Position numbers and translations under genes: made by a program. A stretch of DNA of 64,000 bases, taken from the NCBI RefSeq assembly GCF_000732905.1, contig NZ_CP007588.1, positions 1,240,001 to 1,304,000 on the forward strand, read 5' to 3'. Of this stretch, positions 1-9,341 are shown piece by piece (position 1 is the stretch's first letter; each line of letters begins with the position of its first letter). The notes below the pieces were generated by a model, which was given only the letters and a program-made list of their open reading frames with translations, searched no databases and was not told the DNA's origin. This stretch comes from Weissella tructae. Lineage in GTDB: Bacteria; Bacillota; Bacilli; Lactobacillales; Lactobacillaceae.

Positions 1-54
1 CATAATCATTACGCATATTCTCCCAATTTTTCACTATATAATATTGATAATTTC

Positions 55-83
55 AGTATAGCTAAAAATTAAGGAATTCTCAA
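55..83 (-). promoter_or_regulatory. Promoter reading off the left edge
   Basis: On the minus strand TTGAGA (78-83) and TATACT (55-60) are separated by exactly 17 bp. Downstream lies GGGAGA (about 20-25) followed by possible ATG starts at 16, 9 and 3, so a gene probably begins here and continues beyond the left end of the window. Its product cannot be judged. Confidence 0.55.
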
Positions 84-113
84 CATTTAAATCAATTAAA
101 AGTGCGTTTAATA

Positions 114-141
114 CAATAAAAAAACGGCCGAAGCCGTTTTT
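114..141 (-). terminator. Intrinsic terminator after the ABC exporter pair
   Basis: An 8-bp stem (121-128 with 133-140) with a CGAA tetraloop is followed on the minus strand by a run of T. It lies 18 bp after the stop codon of the ABC gene ending at 158. Confidence 0.85.
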
Positions 142-157
142 ATATGATATTCATTTG

Positions 158-1939
158 TTATTCAAACACCATTTGATTGTGGTACAACTCTGCATAGAAT
201 CCGTCAAGTGCTAATAATTCAGCATGACTTCCTTCTTCAATGACATTACCATCACGCAAAACAACAATCTTGTCTGCGCCTAAGATCGTCTTCAAACGAT
301 GTGCGATAACGAAACTTGTTCGCCCACTAATCACATTATCCATCGCTTTTTGAATACGAGCTTCTGTCACAGTATCCACGTTAGATGTCGCTTCATCCAA
401 AATCAACAAATCTGGATTCGTCAAAATTGTACGTGCAATTGACAATAACTGCTTTTGTCCAGTTGAAAATACTGAATTTTCATCACTTACTTCAGTGTTG
501 TAACCATCGGGCAAAGTCATAATAAAGTCATGAATATTAGCTTGCTTCGCTGCATTTTCAACGGCTTCATCAGTCGCATCAAATTCACCAAAGGCAATAT
601 TTTCACGTACAGTTCCACTAAAGATTACTGATTCTTGGAGTACGATTCCAACATGATCACGCAAACTCTTCAAATCCATATCTCGAACATCCACACCATC
701 GAATGTAACTGCCCCACTATCAACGTCATAGAAGCGGTTCAATAGATTCATAACGGTTGTTTTTCCAGATCCAGTTGGTCCAACCAAGGCAACCATTTGC
801 CCCTTTTGAACGGTTACATCAATTCCATGTAAAATTTCATTACCTTCATTATAACTAAAGTGAACATCGTTCAATGAAACTTCACGTTCAATACCTGTCA
901 ATTGACGTCCATTTTCTGGATTAACTTCTTCGTCTTGATCCATAATTTCTTCAATACGCTTCGCACCAGTCACAGCTAATTGCAACATGTTGTATGTTGC
1001 CGTAATTTGCGTAATTGGTTGGTAGTATTGTTGTGAGAAATTAACGAACATCACGATTAATCCCAATGCTACGGCACGGTCCAAACGTCCGTCCAAGGCT
1101 AAGTATCCCCCAAAGAAGATAACAATCGCCGTATTCATCAAGCTCATCCCCATCATCAAAGGATATAGAATACCTGACCAAACTTGCCCCTTGAAAGTCG
1201 CATTTCGAACCTTTTCATTGTGTTCTTCAAATTGACCAACAGTCTTTTCTTGTAGTCCATTTGTGATAATAACTTGTTCTCCGTTAATTTGTTCATTAAC
1301 GAATCCATTCAATTCTCCAACTTCAGCTTGTTGTAGGTTCACAAACTTTTCAGCCTTACGGATAATCAAAACAGCTAGTAACAAAGCAACTGGCGTAGAT
1401 GCAATCGTGACCCAAGCCATTTCAGTACTTTGACTGAACATCATCCACAAGACACCAATCATCAAAGCAAGTTGTGAGAACAATTGGAAAATAGCTTCGT
1501 TCATTGCATTGTAGATGTTATCAATATCGGATGTAAAACGAGACAACACGTCTCCGTCACGATGTGAATCAAAGTACTTAATTGTCATGCGTTGTAACTT
1601 CCCAAACAAGCCCTTACGCATGTCACCAACAGCCTTAGAAGACACAATTGCTTGCGCAAATGATGTAATCAACAATCCCAATGCCATCAATACAACAAAC
1701 ATCACAAACATCCAGATTGCATGGTGCACCTTATCTGGCGATGCTTGTGCGGCCGTAGCTGGGTTTAAAGCTAACATCATGTAATCCGCAATTTCTTGAA
1801 TTGCCTTACCCATGTAAACAGGTGCTTTAACTTGGAAGTATGTTGCTAATGCCATGAACACAAACATAACCAACATACCAAACTTATAACGCTTAAAATA
1901 ATGCGCAAAGAACTTTGCGGCTTGCCATAAACTTGCCAT
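158..1939 (-). CDS. Heterodimeric ABC multidrug exporter subunit (LmrD/YfiC-like)
   Basis: This 593-residue protein has the half-transporter layout: an N-terminal membrane domain of about six helices (residues 20-320) and a C-terminal ATPase domain (about 350-590). Visible motifs are Walker [10 protein letters not shown], Walker [10 protein letters not shown] with the catalytic glutamate, and the switch histidine in FVIAHRLKT. The signature is STGQKQ rather than the usual SGGQ. It overlaps the upstream partner by one base (TAATG), so the two are translationally coupled. The family exports hydrophobic drugs or lipids as a heterodimer; the substrate here is unknown. The altered signature together with the altered Walker B of the partner gives one degenerate ATP site, as in LmrCD and TM287/288. 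Confidence 0.9.
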   Translation of the reverse strand: MASLWQAAKFFAHYFKRYKFGMLVMFVFMALATYFQVKAPVYMGKAIQEIADYMMLALNPATAAQASPDKVHHAIWMFVMFVVLMALGLLITSFAQAIVSSKAVGDMRKGLFGKLQRMTIKYFDSHRDGDVLSRFTSDIDNIYNAMNEAIFQLFSQLALMIGVLWMMFSQSTEMAWVTIASTPVALLLAVLIIRKAEKFVNLQQAEVGELNGFVNEQINGEQVIITNGLQEKTVGQFEEHNEKVRNATFKGQVWSGILYPLMMGMSLMNTAIVIFFGGYLALDGRLDRAVALGLIVMFVNFSQQYYQPITQITATYNMLQLAVTGAKRIEEIMDQDEEVNPENGRQLTGIEREVSLNDVHFSYNEGNEILHGIDVTVQKGQMVALVGPTGSGKTTVMNLLNRFYDVDSGAVTFDGVDVRDMDLKSLRDHVGIVLQESVIFSGTVRENIAFGEFDATDEAVENAAKQANIHDFIMTLPDGYNTEVSDENSVFSTGQKQLLSIARTILTNPDLLILDEATSNVDTVTEARIQKAMDNVISGRTSFVIAHRLKTILGADKIVVLRDGNVIEEGSHAELLALDGFYAELYHNQMVFE

Positions 1940-3660
1940 TAGTCAACTACCTCCTGTGCTTTTTGTGTTGCATAAATTTCACGGTAGATTGGTGATGTCT
2001 CAAGCAATTCAGCATGAGTTCCTTCACCAACTAATTGCCCTTCATCCATAACAAAGATACGGTCTGCATTAATTACAGATGAAATCTTTTCGGCAATAAC
2101 GAAGGTTGTTGTTTCTTTCAACTCTGTATCCAAGGCTTCTTGGACCTTCTTTTCAGACTTCGCATCCAAAGCAGATGTTGAATCGTCCAAAATCAAAATG
2201 GCAGGATTACCAATCACACCTCGTGTAATTGATAGACGTTGCTTTTGCCCACCAGAGAAGTTAGCTGAACGTTCTTCAACCGCATGTTCATACGTATCTT
2301 CGTACTTTTCTACGAATTCTGCTGCTTGTGCGATACGTGCTGCACGCTTCATGTCATCCGTTGTGGCATCAGCTTTCCCATGACGCAAATTATCTGAAAT
2401 CTTTCCAGAGAACAATGTTGCACGTTGTAACACAAATGAGACTGCGCGACGTAATGATCCTTCATTAACATGCTTTAAGTTCTCATCCCCAACTTTAACC
2501 ACCCCTTCAGTTGGATCGTACAAACGAGGAATTAGTTGTGCCAATGTTGATTTACCTGATCCAGTCGCACCAACAATTCCAACCATCTCTCCAGATTCAA
2601 CCTTGAAAGAAACGTGCTTCAAAACTGGTGTTTCATCACCAGGATATGAAAAACTAACGTCATCAAATTTAACAACACCTGTTAGGTTCTCTTCTGGCGC
2701 GTCTGCATCGAATGTCAAATCAGGCTTTGTATCCATAACTTCCTTAACACGACCAGCAGATACAAGTCCACGTGCCGCGAATGTCATCATGAATCCACCC
2801 ATTACGATAGACATCATAATTTGCATCAAGTAATTAACAAAGGAAGTTAATGCACCAAGCATCGTTGGATCTGATACCACATTAGATGCAACAAACCAAA
2901 CTGAAACGGCAATTGCCAATTCCCCAACCAACATAAATGCTGGCATTAGAATCGCAAACAGGTACCCAATTTTAATATTGATATCTGTCAAATCGTCCGC
3001 AACTTCATTGAAGTTGTCTTCTTCACGTGATTCTTGATTAAATGACTTCACCACCCGGACACCTTGCAAGTTTTGCTTGGCCAATCCGTTTGTTTTATCA
3101 ATGTATGTTTGAATTGATCCGAAGTACTTTCCCATTGGGGTAAATACCATCATTGAGATTCCTACAATCAAAACAATCATCACCAAAATTACCCACCACA
3201 ATTGTGGCAATGTAATCAAGGCAAGAACAAGTGCCCCAACAAACAACATTGGAATACGTAGCACCGTCTGGAACAAAGACATAACCATTGTTTGAATTTG
3301 TTGCACGTCGTTTGTCATACGCACGACTAGGTTTCCAGCTGAGAATTGTTCAATGTTCCCAAATGAGAAACTTTGAATTTTCTTGTATTCATCTGAACGA
3401 ATATCTGCCGCTACTCCCATCGCAATACGCGCAGAAAACACGGTACTAATCGCACCTGCTACCAAACCAACTAAGGCGATAGCAATTAATTGTCCACCCA
3501 AGGGATACATTTGGCTCATCTTATCTTCGGCAATTGCTTGAATCACTTGTTGCAATAGCTTTGGTTGCCATAGACTCGCAATAGCCGCAATTGTAACTGT
3601 TACAAAGGCCCAAAATGCATCAACTTTGTAATTTTTTACATATGAAAATATGAATTTCAT
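1939..3660 (-). CDS. Heterodimeric ABC multidrug exporter subunit (LmrC/YfiB-like)
   Basis: The 573-residue protein has an N-terminal six-helix membrane domain and a C-terminal ATPase. Walker A is GATGSGKST and the signature is the canonical SGGQKQ. Walker B reads ILILDDSTS, with aspartate where catalytic glutamate is expected, and the H-loop reads FVIAEKISS, with glutamate in place of histidine. These changes mark the degenerate-site subunit of heterodimeric exporters. The start follows a clear GGAGG about 6 bases upstream. It is the first gene of a two-gene operon, and the next gene starts on its stop codon. Confidence 0.9.
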   Translation of the reverse strand: MKFIFSYVKNYKVDAFWAFVTVTIAAIASLWQPKLLQQVIQAIAEDKMSQMYPLGGQLIAIALVGLVAGAISTVFSARIAMGVAADIRSDEYKKIQSFSFGNIEQFSAGNLVVRMTNDVQQIQTMVMSLFQTVLRIPMLFVGALVLALITLPQLWWVILVMIVLIVGISMMVFTPMGKYFGSIQTYIDKTNGLAKQNLQGVRVVKSFNQESREEDNFNEVADDLTDINIKIGYLFAILMPAFMLVGELAIAVSVWFVASNVVSDPTMLGALTSFVNYLMQIMMSIVMGGFMMTFAARGLVSAGRVKEVMDTKPDLTFDADAPEENLTGVVKFDDVSFSYPGDETPVLKHVSFKVESGEMVGIVGATGSGKSTLAQLIPRLYDPTEGVVKVGDENLKHVNEGSLRRAVSFVLQRATLFSGKISDNLRHGKADATTDDMKRAARIAQAAEFVEKYEDTYEHAVEERSANFSGGQKQRLSITRGVIGNPAILILDDSTSALDAKSEKKVQEALDTELKETTTFVIAEKISSVINADRIFVMDEGQLVGEGTHAELLETSPIYREIYATQKAQEVVD

Positions 3661-3730
3661 GTTTTTCCTCCCATTTCTCCAATCTTGCTAGTATACCATT
3701 CAATCAAACCTGTTAGGTTAAATCGAACTT

Positions 3731-3760
3731 AAAAGCGTTTATGTTGCCATAAACGCTTTT
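3731..3760 (-). terminator. Bidirectional-looking terminator after hflX
   Basis: A 13-bp perfect stem (3731-3743 with 3748-3760) with a TTGC loop has A/T tails on both sides. It lies just past the hflX stop codon and upstream of the ABC operon. Confidence 0.85.
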
Positions 3761-3767
3761 TTGTCTA

Positions 3768-5051
3768 CTATTCAATAATGTATTTTCCGTAACGCGCAAC
3801 TTGAGTTGGCGTTAGCGTTACGCTTAATTTTGTACCTTCTTCAGTATATTCTGTTTCATGTACGGTAGCGTCATCATTCAACGCCGCAACGACTTGTCCA
3901 TCCGCAAATGGAATCATCAATTCCTTTTGAACATGATCAGAAAAGATTTCAGCACGTACCATTTCAATCAAGGTATCCAATGATTCGTCAGACTTAGCAG
4001 ACATAATCAATTCATCTTCTTGACGTTCCGGATAAGCTTGGTCTTCAATACGATCTGCCTTATTAAAAGCAATAACCATTGGCACATCACGTACCCCAAT
4101 TTCTTGTAAGGTCTTCATAGTTGTTTCCATCATTGCTTTGTAGTCAGGATCTGAGTAATCAACAACTTGAATCAACAAGTCTGCTTGTGCTGCTTCTGCC
4201 AAAGTCGCCTTAAAGGCTGCAACTAGACCGTGCGGTAATTTAGACACGAAACCAACCGTGTCAGACAATAGGAAACTTTGCTTATCTGGTAAGTTAATCT
4301 TACGAACGGCTGTTTCCAAAGTCGCAAACAACATATCTGCTTGGAACACTGTCTTTTCTTGATTTTCTCCGAAGCGCTTCACTAGACCGTTCATGATTGT
4401 TGACTTACCCGCATTTGTATATCCAACTAATGCGACTGTCTTAATTTCTTCTTTTTCACGGTGAGCACGACGTGTTTGGTCATCAGCTTCAATGTTTGCT
4501 AATTCCTTACGTAATTCTGAAATTTGGTGTTCAATGTGACGACGATTCAATTCTAGTTTTGTTTCACCCGCACCACGACTGGTAAAGCTTCCGCCACCAC
4601 CACCTGTTTGTTGGTCCATTCGAACATTCATTGATGTTCGTAGACGTGGTAGTTGATATTGCAATTGCGCAATCGCGACTTGCAACTTCGCAACCTTTGT
4701 CTTGGCACGTGTCGCAAAAATATCTAAGATTAATGCGGTACGGTCCATCATTGAGACACCTGTACCAGCCTCCAAGTTACGGATTTGTGATGGTGACAAT
4801 TCATCGTTTGTCACAACCATTTCTGCATCAAGTGCCTTAACTAGTTCACCTAATTCTTCAACCTTACCTTTTCCGAAGTAAGTTCCACCATGGGGACGTT
4901 CCATTTTTTGTGTTAATGTACCGACCACTTCCATGTTGTTCGCATCTGCTAAGTTCGCCAATTCTTCCATTTGATAGGTAAAATCAACATCAACACGTTC
5001 TAGTCCAGCCAAAATTACTTTTCGACGTGGGTTTTGTTCATTTTCAATCAT
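3768..5051 (-). CDS. hflX: Ribosome-associated GTPase HflX
   Basis: The 427-residue protein has the HflX layout: an N-terminal domain with the glycine-rich segment (GGGGGSF around residue 152) and the GAGETKLE motif, a coiled-coil linker (about 165-200), and a GTPase domain with G1 GYTNAGKST, G3 DTVGF and G4 NKAD. HflX binds 50S subunits and splits stalled or hibernating ribosomes, mostly under heat or antibiotic stress. It starts 18 bp after the upstream phosphatase gene stops and is probably cotranscribed with it. Length and motifs are normal. Confidence 0.93.
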   Translation of the reverse strand: MIENEQNPRRKVILAGLERVDVDFTYQMEELANLADANNMEVVGTLTQKMERPHGGTYFGKGKVEELGELVKALDAEMVVTNDELSPSQIRNLEAGTGVSMMDRTALILDIFATRAKTKVAKLQVAIAQLQYQLPRLRTSMNVRMDQQTGGGGGSFTSRGAGETKLELNRRHIEHQISELRKELANIEADDQTRRAHREKEEIKTVALVGYTNAGKSTIMNGLVKRFGENQEKTVFQADMLFATLETAVRKINLPDKQSFLLSDTVGFVSKLPHGLVAAFKATLAEAAQADLLIQVVDYSDPDYKAMMETTMKTLQEIGVRDVPMVIAFNKADRIEDQAYPERQEDELIMSAKSDESLDTLIEMVRAEIFSDHVQKELMIPFADGQVVAALNDDATVHETEYTEEGTKLSVTLTPTQVARYGKYIIE

Positions 5052-5069
5052 TCATTTCTCATTTCCGCC

Positions 5070-5744
5070 TTACCAAACGGTTGTTACATCGTTGTAGGCC
5101 TTTACTTTAATTTCTTCTTCACTAATTTCCCAAAGGGCAATTCCACCGTTATTCACAGCATCCTTGGCTAGGGCTTCATTTTCAAAACGGGCAGCCATGT
5201 TACGAATCAACGTCCCGTGGGCCACGACCAAAATATTGTCACCATCTTGATGATTTTCTGCAATGTACTTCAAACCATTATCGAAACGGTGCCAAAACAT
5301 TTCTGCGTTTTCAGCATCATGATATGGATCTGTTTCGTGGAAAGCATCCATCATACCATTCATCCCCAGCGCTAAGGCAAGTTCACCATATGTTTCTGAT
5401 GTTTCATCTAAGTTCAATTCACCAGAAATTTGCTTCGCAACTTCACTTCCCAACAATCCTTCGTAAATACCAAAGAATACTTCACGGAAGTTATCCAGCT
5501 TTTGTGGTTCCTTCAGGTCACCACTCGCAACATTACGAGATAGAATGCCTTTTGCTGTGTTGTTTGCACGTGTTAAATCAGATGAATATGCATGAGCAAA
5601 TTTGACATTACGTAGACGTTCCCCTGCCGCAAACGCATCCGCAATTCCACTTTCAGTCAATGGCGCATCACTCCACCCTTGCATGCGTCCATACTTATTC
5701 AGATATGTTTGTCCGTGACGTACAATGTATAAATTAAATGCCAT
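5070..5744 (-). CDS. Histidine phosphatase family protein (phosphoglycerate mutase-like)
   Basis: The chosen start at 5744 has a GGGAG six bases upstream and begins right before the catalytic RHGQT motif (residues 8-12). The open frame extends 39 codons further upstream but through the promoter. The 224-residue protein has a second histidine region, VVAHGTLIRN, near residue 180. Members of this branch hydrolyse diverse phosphoesters; true cofactor-dependent mutase activity is less likely because flanking mutase-specific segments are absent. It is the first gene of a pair with hflX. An extended -10 promoter (TGTTATAAT) lies about 50 bp upstream. Confidence 0.85.
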   Translation of the reverse strand: MAFNLYIVRHGQTYLNKYGRMQGWSDAPLTESGIADAFAAGERLRNVKFAHAYSSDLTRANNTAKGILSRNVASGDLKEPQKLDNFREVFFGIYEGLLGSEVAKQISGELNLDETSETYGELALALGMNGMMDAFHETDPYHDAENAEMFWHRFDNGLKYIAENHQDGDNILVVAHGTLIRNMAARFENEALAKDAVNNGGIALWEISEEEIKVKAYNDVTTVW

Positions 5745-5793
5745 AATTTGCTCCCATTCTTTTATGCCAACATGTATTAAATTGCTTCTATAC

Positions 5794-5802
5794 ATTATAA
5801 CA
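5794..5802 (-). promoter_or_regulatory. Extended -10 promoter of the phosphatase-hflX pair
   Basis: TATAAT (5794-5799) is preceded by TG one base upstream (5801-5802) on the minus strand. No good -35 is seen, as is common with an extended -10. Confidence 0.55.
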
Positions 5803-5854
5803 TTCTCATTCTTTAAAGTCGCAGCCTTTACCTGCCTTATTTTCAACAAACCTG

Positions 5855-5883
5855 TTGACACAGCCCAGTTTAATAGATATAGT
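5855..5883 (+). promoter_or_regulatory. Promoter of the tRNA-Glu pair
   Basis: A consensus TTGACA (5855-5860) and TATAGT (5878-5883) are separated by 17 bp. The first tRNA begins about 48 bp downstream. Confidence 0.8.
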
Positions 5884-5930
5884 TAATATCGGTTGTTGCA
5901 TAAATCAACAATTACCTCATGATGAAGTTT

Positions 5931-6002
5931 GGCCCAATGGTCAAGTGGTTAAGACGTCGCGTTCTCAGCGCGGAATCCAGGGTTCGATTCCCTGTTGGGC
6001 TA
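5931..6002 (+). tRNA. tRNA-Glu (CTC), copy 1
   Basis: This 72-nt cloverleaf has a GGCCCAA/TTGGGCT acceptor with a G-U first pair, as usual for Glu. The D-loop contains GTGG, the anticodon loop is TTCTCAG with anticodon CTC at 5964-5966, and the T-arm is CAGGG-TTCGATT-CCCTG. The discriminator is A and no CCA is encoded. It is identical to the copy starting at 6027. Confidence 0.95.
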
Positions 6003-6026
6003 TTGCTCAAAAGTTAAATTCATCAT

Positions 6027-6098
6027 GGCCCAATGGTCAAGTGGTTAAGACGTCGCGTTCTCAGCGCGGAATCCAGGGTTCGATTCCCTGTTGGGCTA
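6027..6098 (+). tRNA. tRNA-Glu (CTC), copy 2
   Basis: The 72 bases are identical to copy 1, with the anticodon CTC at 6060-6062 and 24 bp between the two genes. Both are cotranscribed from the promoter at 5855 and end at the hairpin at 6107-6142. Confidence 0.95.
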
Positions 6099-6106
6099 TA
6101 CTTATC

Positions 6107-6142
6107 AAAAAAGCTGATATCTTAATTGATATCAGCTTTTTT
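6107..6142. terminator. Bidirectional terminator between tRNA-Glu and the UDG-like gene
   Basis: A 15-bp perfect stem (6107-6121 with 6128-6142) has A6 on the left and T6 on the right, so it can end both the tRNA transcript and the converging minus-strand gene. Confidence 0.88.
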
Positions 6143-6144
6143 GT

Positions 6145-6723
6145 TTATTTATCCGTCTGCAATACCCGTTGTACCTCTGTCTGCAATGCTGGAATCACAT
6201 CTGTTTCAAACCATGGATTTTGTGACAACCAAATATTATTACGTGGTGAGGGATGGACTAGCGGAAAGTAGGTTGGTAAAAAGTCCTTATATTGGCGAAC
6301 ATTGTCCGTAATTTTAACACTGGCCTTCTCATCTAAATAATAATGTTGTGCGTATGCACCAATTAAAATTGTCAGTTTAATATTTGGCATCATCTGTAAC
6401 ATCTTTGGATGCCATTTCTCAGCAACGATTTTACGTGGTGGTAAATCACCTGATTTCCCTTTGCCCGGAAAATAGAAATCCATTGGTAGTACCGCAATAT
6501 CACCGGAATCGTAAAAGATAGCATCATCAATACCTAACCATGAACGTAGACGATCACCTGATGCATCTCGCCACATCACATTTTGTTCTTGTGTTTTTAG
6601 ACCAGGTGCTTGTCCAATAATTAAAATCTTAGCCGTCTTTGGAATCGCAAACAGAGGTTTCCAGCCTTTTTCTGTAAATATCTGGTTTTCTGGAGCTGAT
6701 GCAATTTCGTCTCTAATCGTCAT
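6145..6723 (-). CDS. Uracil-DNA glycosylase superfamily protein
   Basis: The 192-residue protein shows the two signature segments of the superfamily: IIGQAPG near residue 36 (uracil-binding and catalytic loop) and HPSPRNN near residue 160 (DNA-intercalation loop). The closest group is the single-domain family found in many Firmicutes and often annotated just as uracil-DNA glycosylase family. It has no cysteine cluster, so it is not a family 4 or 5 enzyme with an Fe-S centre. Removal of uracil from DNA is likely but not proven for this group. It is a single-gene unit between two bidirectional terminators. Confidence 0.82.
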   Translation of the reverse strand: MTIRDEIASAPENQIFTEKGWKPLFAIPKTAKILIIGQAPGLKTQEQNVMWRDASGDRLRSWLGIDDAIFYDSGDIAVLPMDFYFPGKGKSGDLPPRKIVAEKWHPKMLQMMPNIKLTILIGAYAQHYYLDEKASVKITDNVRQYKDFLPTYFPLVHPSPRNNIWLSQNPWFETDVIPALQTEVQRVLQTDK

Positions 6724-6770
6724 TATTCTCTCCTATCCAAAACATCTGTATGATTGCCTTCAGTATACTA

Positions 6771-6810
6771 AAAAAGATGACCCTATGAAAATATATAGGG
6801 TCATCTTTTT
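6771..6810. terminator. Terminator after the gluconate permease gene
   Basis: A 16-bp perfect stem (6771-6786 with 6795-6810) with an 8-nt loop and A5/T5 flanks is located 9 bp after the permease stop codon. Confidence 0.88.
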
Positions 6811-6818
6811 AATTGTTA

Positions 6819-8174
6819 TTAGACAAACATGCTCAAGATCAATACGATAATCAATCCAACAACAGAAATAACTGTTTCCAATACTGTCCAAATCTTCAAA
6901 GTTTGCTTCACATCCAAGTCAAAGTATTCCTTGAACATCCAGAATCCAGCATCGTTCACGTGTGAAGCAGCCAATGATCCGGCTCCAATGACAAGAACCA
7001 TCAATGCTGGGTTAATTCCAGCTCCGGCCATCAATGGACCAACCAATCCGGCAGCGGTCAAAGCAGCAACTGTCGCTGATCCTAGCGCAACACGCAAGAT
7101 AACTGTGATAATCCATGCTAGCAACAATGGTGAGATTGTTGATCCTTGGAACATCAAAGCAACTTGGTCAGCAATTCCACCATCAATCAAGATTTGCTTA
7201 AAGGCAGCACCACCACCAATAATCAATAGCAACATCGCGATTGAACGAACAGATTCTTCAACTGAAGTACTAATTTCAGCAGCTGACTTTTGTTGGTGCC
7301 ATCCCATTGCCCACAATGCGAATAGCAATGAAATAATCATGGCTCCCACAGGGCTACCAATCATCGTTACAAATGAATCGAATCCTTGTGGATCAGTAAA
7401 TGGCTTACCATTGTTGTTTACCATTGTGTAGATAGTTGTGACACCCATCAACAAAACAGGGAACAAACTTGTCAAAAGTGATAGCCCAAATGAAGGTGTC
7501 TTTGCTAGATCAAATTCCTTGATTTCACCAAATGAACTTAGTTCACGCTTAATCGTAAATGCTTCTGGCGCATACTTTTGAGCCAACTTAGTAAATAGTG
7601 GCCCCGCAACAATCGCTGCTGGAATCGCAACAATCAAACCGTAGAACAAAACTTCACCAGTGTTTGCACCCAACGCTGTTGCAATCGCTGTTGGCGCAGG
7701 ATGAGGTGGCAAGAATCCGTGTGTTACAGACAATGCGGCAGCCATTGGAATTCCCAAGTATAGCAATGGCACACCGACTTCAAGCGCAATAACGAAGATA
7801 ATTGGAATCAAGATAACCATTCCAACTTCGAAGAACAACGCAATTCCCAAGATGAAGGCAGCAACCATAACAGCTAGTTGAATACGCTTCTTCCCAAACT
7901 TTTCAATCAACGTGTGGGCAATACGGTATGCTCCACCGGCATCAGATACCAATCGTCCCAAGATGGCTCCAAAACCAAACACAATGGCCAACTCACCCAG
8001 TGAGCCCCCAATACCTTGTGAAATAGAATGTGGAATTTGTGCAAAATCCATTCCCAATCCTAGTCCTACCATCACGGCAGTAAAAATTAATGAGATAAAT
8101 GTATTTAGCTTAACCTTCACAATAAGGAAAAGTAAAAACAAGATTCCCAAAAACAGTGTAATCATAGATTGCAT
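6819..8174 (-). CDS. gntP: GntP family gluconate/H+ symporter
   Basis: The start at 8174 follows GGAGA at the right distance; 22 upstream codons in the open frame precede the ribosome site and are rejected. The 451-residue protein is highly hydrophobic, with about 12-14 helices, and contains the conserved HGFLPPHPAPTA segment typical of GntP/Dsd-type carriers. Family members import gluconate or related sugar acids with protons. No gluconate kinase lies next to it, so the substrate is inferred. A cre site overlaps its -35, which predicts repression by CcpA in good sugar. Confidence 0.88.
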   Translation of the reverse strand: MQSMITLFLGILFLLFLIVKVKLNTFISLIFTAVMVGLGLGMDFAQIPHSISQGIGGSLGELAIVFGFGAILGRLVSDAGGAYRIAHTLIEKFGKKRIQLAVMVAAFILGIALFFEVGMVILIPIIFVIALEVGVPLLYLGIPMAAALSVTHGFLPPHPAPTAIATALGANTGEVLFYGLIVAIPAAIVAGPLFTKLAQKYAPEAFTIKRELSSFGEIKEFDLAKTPSFGLSLLTSLFPVLLMGVTTIYTMVNNNGKPFTDPQGFDSFVTMIGSPVGAMIISLLFALWAMGWHQQKSAAEISTSVEESVRSIAMLLLIIGGGAAFKQILIDGGIADQVALMFQGSTISPLLLAWIITVILRVALGSATVAALTAAGLVGPLMAGAGINPALMVLVIGAGSLAASHVNDAGFWMFKEYFDLDVKQTLKIWTVLETVISVVGLIIVLILSMFV

Positions 8175-8211
8175 GACTTTCTCTCCTATATATCTTTTTT
8201 GTATGTAAATT

Positions 8212-8249
8212 AGTGTAAAGGTTTTACTCACTTTTTGCAAGCGCTTTCA
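8212..8249 (-). promoter_or_regulatory. gntP promoter overlapped by a cre site
   Basis: On the minus strand TTGCAA (8235-8240) and TACACT (8212-8217) are 17 bp apart. The cre-like dyad TGCAAGCGCTTTCA (8236-8249, + strand) covers the -35, an arrangement expected for CcpA repression. Confidence 0.72.
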
Positions 8250-8321
8250 GTTTTTATTTTATGTTTTCTTTAATTATGGCGTATTTCACAAGCCGATACC
8301 CTCATTTCACAATCTATTTTT

Positions 8322-8351
8322 TTGCAATTACCGGTTAAAAACAGGTACAAT
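8322..8351 (+). promoter_or_regulatory. exoA promoter
   Basis: TTGCAA (8322-8327) and TACAAT (8346-8351) are 18 bp apart, 33 bp before the start codon. Confidence 0.6.
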
Positions 8352-8383
8352 ACACTTACTACATGCGTCAGAAAGGATTCCTC

Positions 8384-9211
8384 ATGCAATTTATTTCATG
8401 GAATATCGATAGTTTAAATGCTGCCATTCAACATAAGTCACCTCGTGGTGAAATGACTTGGTCTACCCTAGTCGAAATCGCCGCGATGGCACCAGATGTC
8501 TTGGCTATTCAAGAAACAAAGTCACCCATTACTGGTATGACTGGCCCACAAGAAAAAGTCATTAAAGAATTATTCCCTGACTACCACATCTACCAAAACA
8601 CAAGTACTGAACGTAAGGGTTACTCAGGAACAATGATGTTATCAAAGACTGAACCACTTAACATCACAACACCTAGTATCGATGCACCAGAAGGCATGGA
8701 TACTGAAGGTCGCATCCTAACACTAGAATTCGAAAACGCTTTTGTTTCGACTGTCTACACACCTAACTCTGGGCGTGAACTAGCACGTTTAGAAGATCGC
8801 CAAGGCTGGGATGCAAAATACCAAGCTTATATTGAAAGTTTAGATGCCATTAAGCCCGTTATTTTTTCTGGGGACATGAATGTCGCGCATGAAAGCATTG
8901 ACTTGAAAAACCCTAAGGCAAATCGTCGCTCTGCTGGCTTTACAGATGAAGAACGTGCTGGCTTTACATCACTATTAAGTGCCGGCTTTGTGGATACATT
9001 CCGTTTCCAACACCCCGACACGATTGAAGCTTACTCATGGTGGGCACAAATGTCTAAAACATCAAAAATCAACAACACTGGTTGGCGTATTGACTACTAT
9101 CTAGTATCACAACGCCTAGCTGATAATATTGATGAAACAAGCATTTTAAATACTGGTGATCGCCAAGATCATGCCCCTGTGACACTTTCATTGAAAGATT
9201 TCACACTGTAA
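8384..9211 (+). CDS. exoA: Exodeoxyribonuclease III (AP endonuclease ExoA)
   Basis: The start at 8384 follows GAAAGGA; an in-frame ATG at 8363 lies before that site and is unlikely. The 275-residue protein has all ExoIII/AP endonuclease signatures in order: ISWNIDSLNA near the N-terminus, IQETK (metal-binding Glu), VYTPNSG, GDMNVAH (catalytic Asp/Asn), GWRIDYYLVS and the final DHAPV catalytic Asp-His. It cuts DNA 5' to abasic sites in base excision repair in the cytoplasm. It is transcribed alone, with its own promoter and terminator. Confidence 0.93.
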   Translation: MQFISWNIDSLNAAIQHKSPRGEMTWSTLVEIAAMAPDVLAIQETKSPITGMTGPQEKVIKELFPDYHIYQNTSTERKGYSGTMMLSKTEPLNITTPSIDAPEGMDTEGRILTLEFENAFVSTVYTPNSGRELARLEDRQGWDAKYQAYIESLDAIKPVIFSGDMNVAHESIDLKNPKANRRSAGFTDEERAGFTSLLSAGFVDTFRFQHPDTIEAYSWWAQMSKTSKINNTGWRIDYYLVSQRLADNIDETSILNTGDRQDHAPVTLSLKDFTL

Positions 9212-9227
9212 AAAACATCTCATTCAA

Positions 9228-9259
9228 GCCACCTACATGTGTTTGTAGATGGCTTTTTT
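9228..9259 (+). terminator. exoA terminator
   Basis: A 10-bp stem with one C-A mismatch (9228-9237 with 9244-9253) is followed by T6. Confidence 0.8.
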
Positions 9260-9293
9260 GTTGCATGCATCGCCCTATCTTTTGGATATATAA

Positions 9294-9321
9294 AAAAGCC
9301 ACCCGTTTAAGGGTGGCTTTT
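9294..9321 (-). terminator. adhE terminator
   Basis: An 11-bp perfect stem (9294-9304 with 9311-9321) with a 6-nt loop is followed by T-rich sequence on the minus strand, 21 bp after the adhE stop. Confidence 0.88.
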
Positions 9322-9341
9322 CGTTTAACTTATTTTTAGCC

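Noticed and set aside
5855..6271. A 138-codon plus-strand open frame with an internal repeat
   Set aside because: It runs through both tRNA-Glu genes and the terminator; the repeated peptide is simply the duplicated tRNA sequence.
6829..7431. A 200-codon open frame on the plus strand
   Set aside because: It lies wholly opposite gntP, has no ribosome site and no recognisable domain; it is a shadow of the permease gene.
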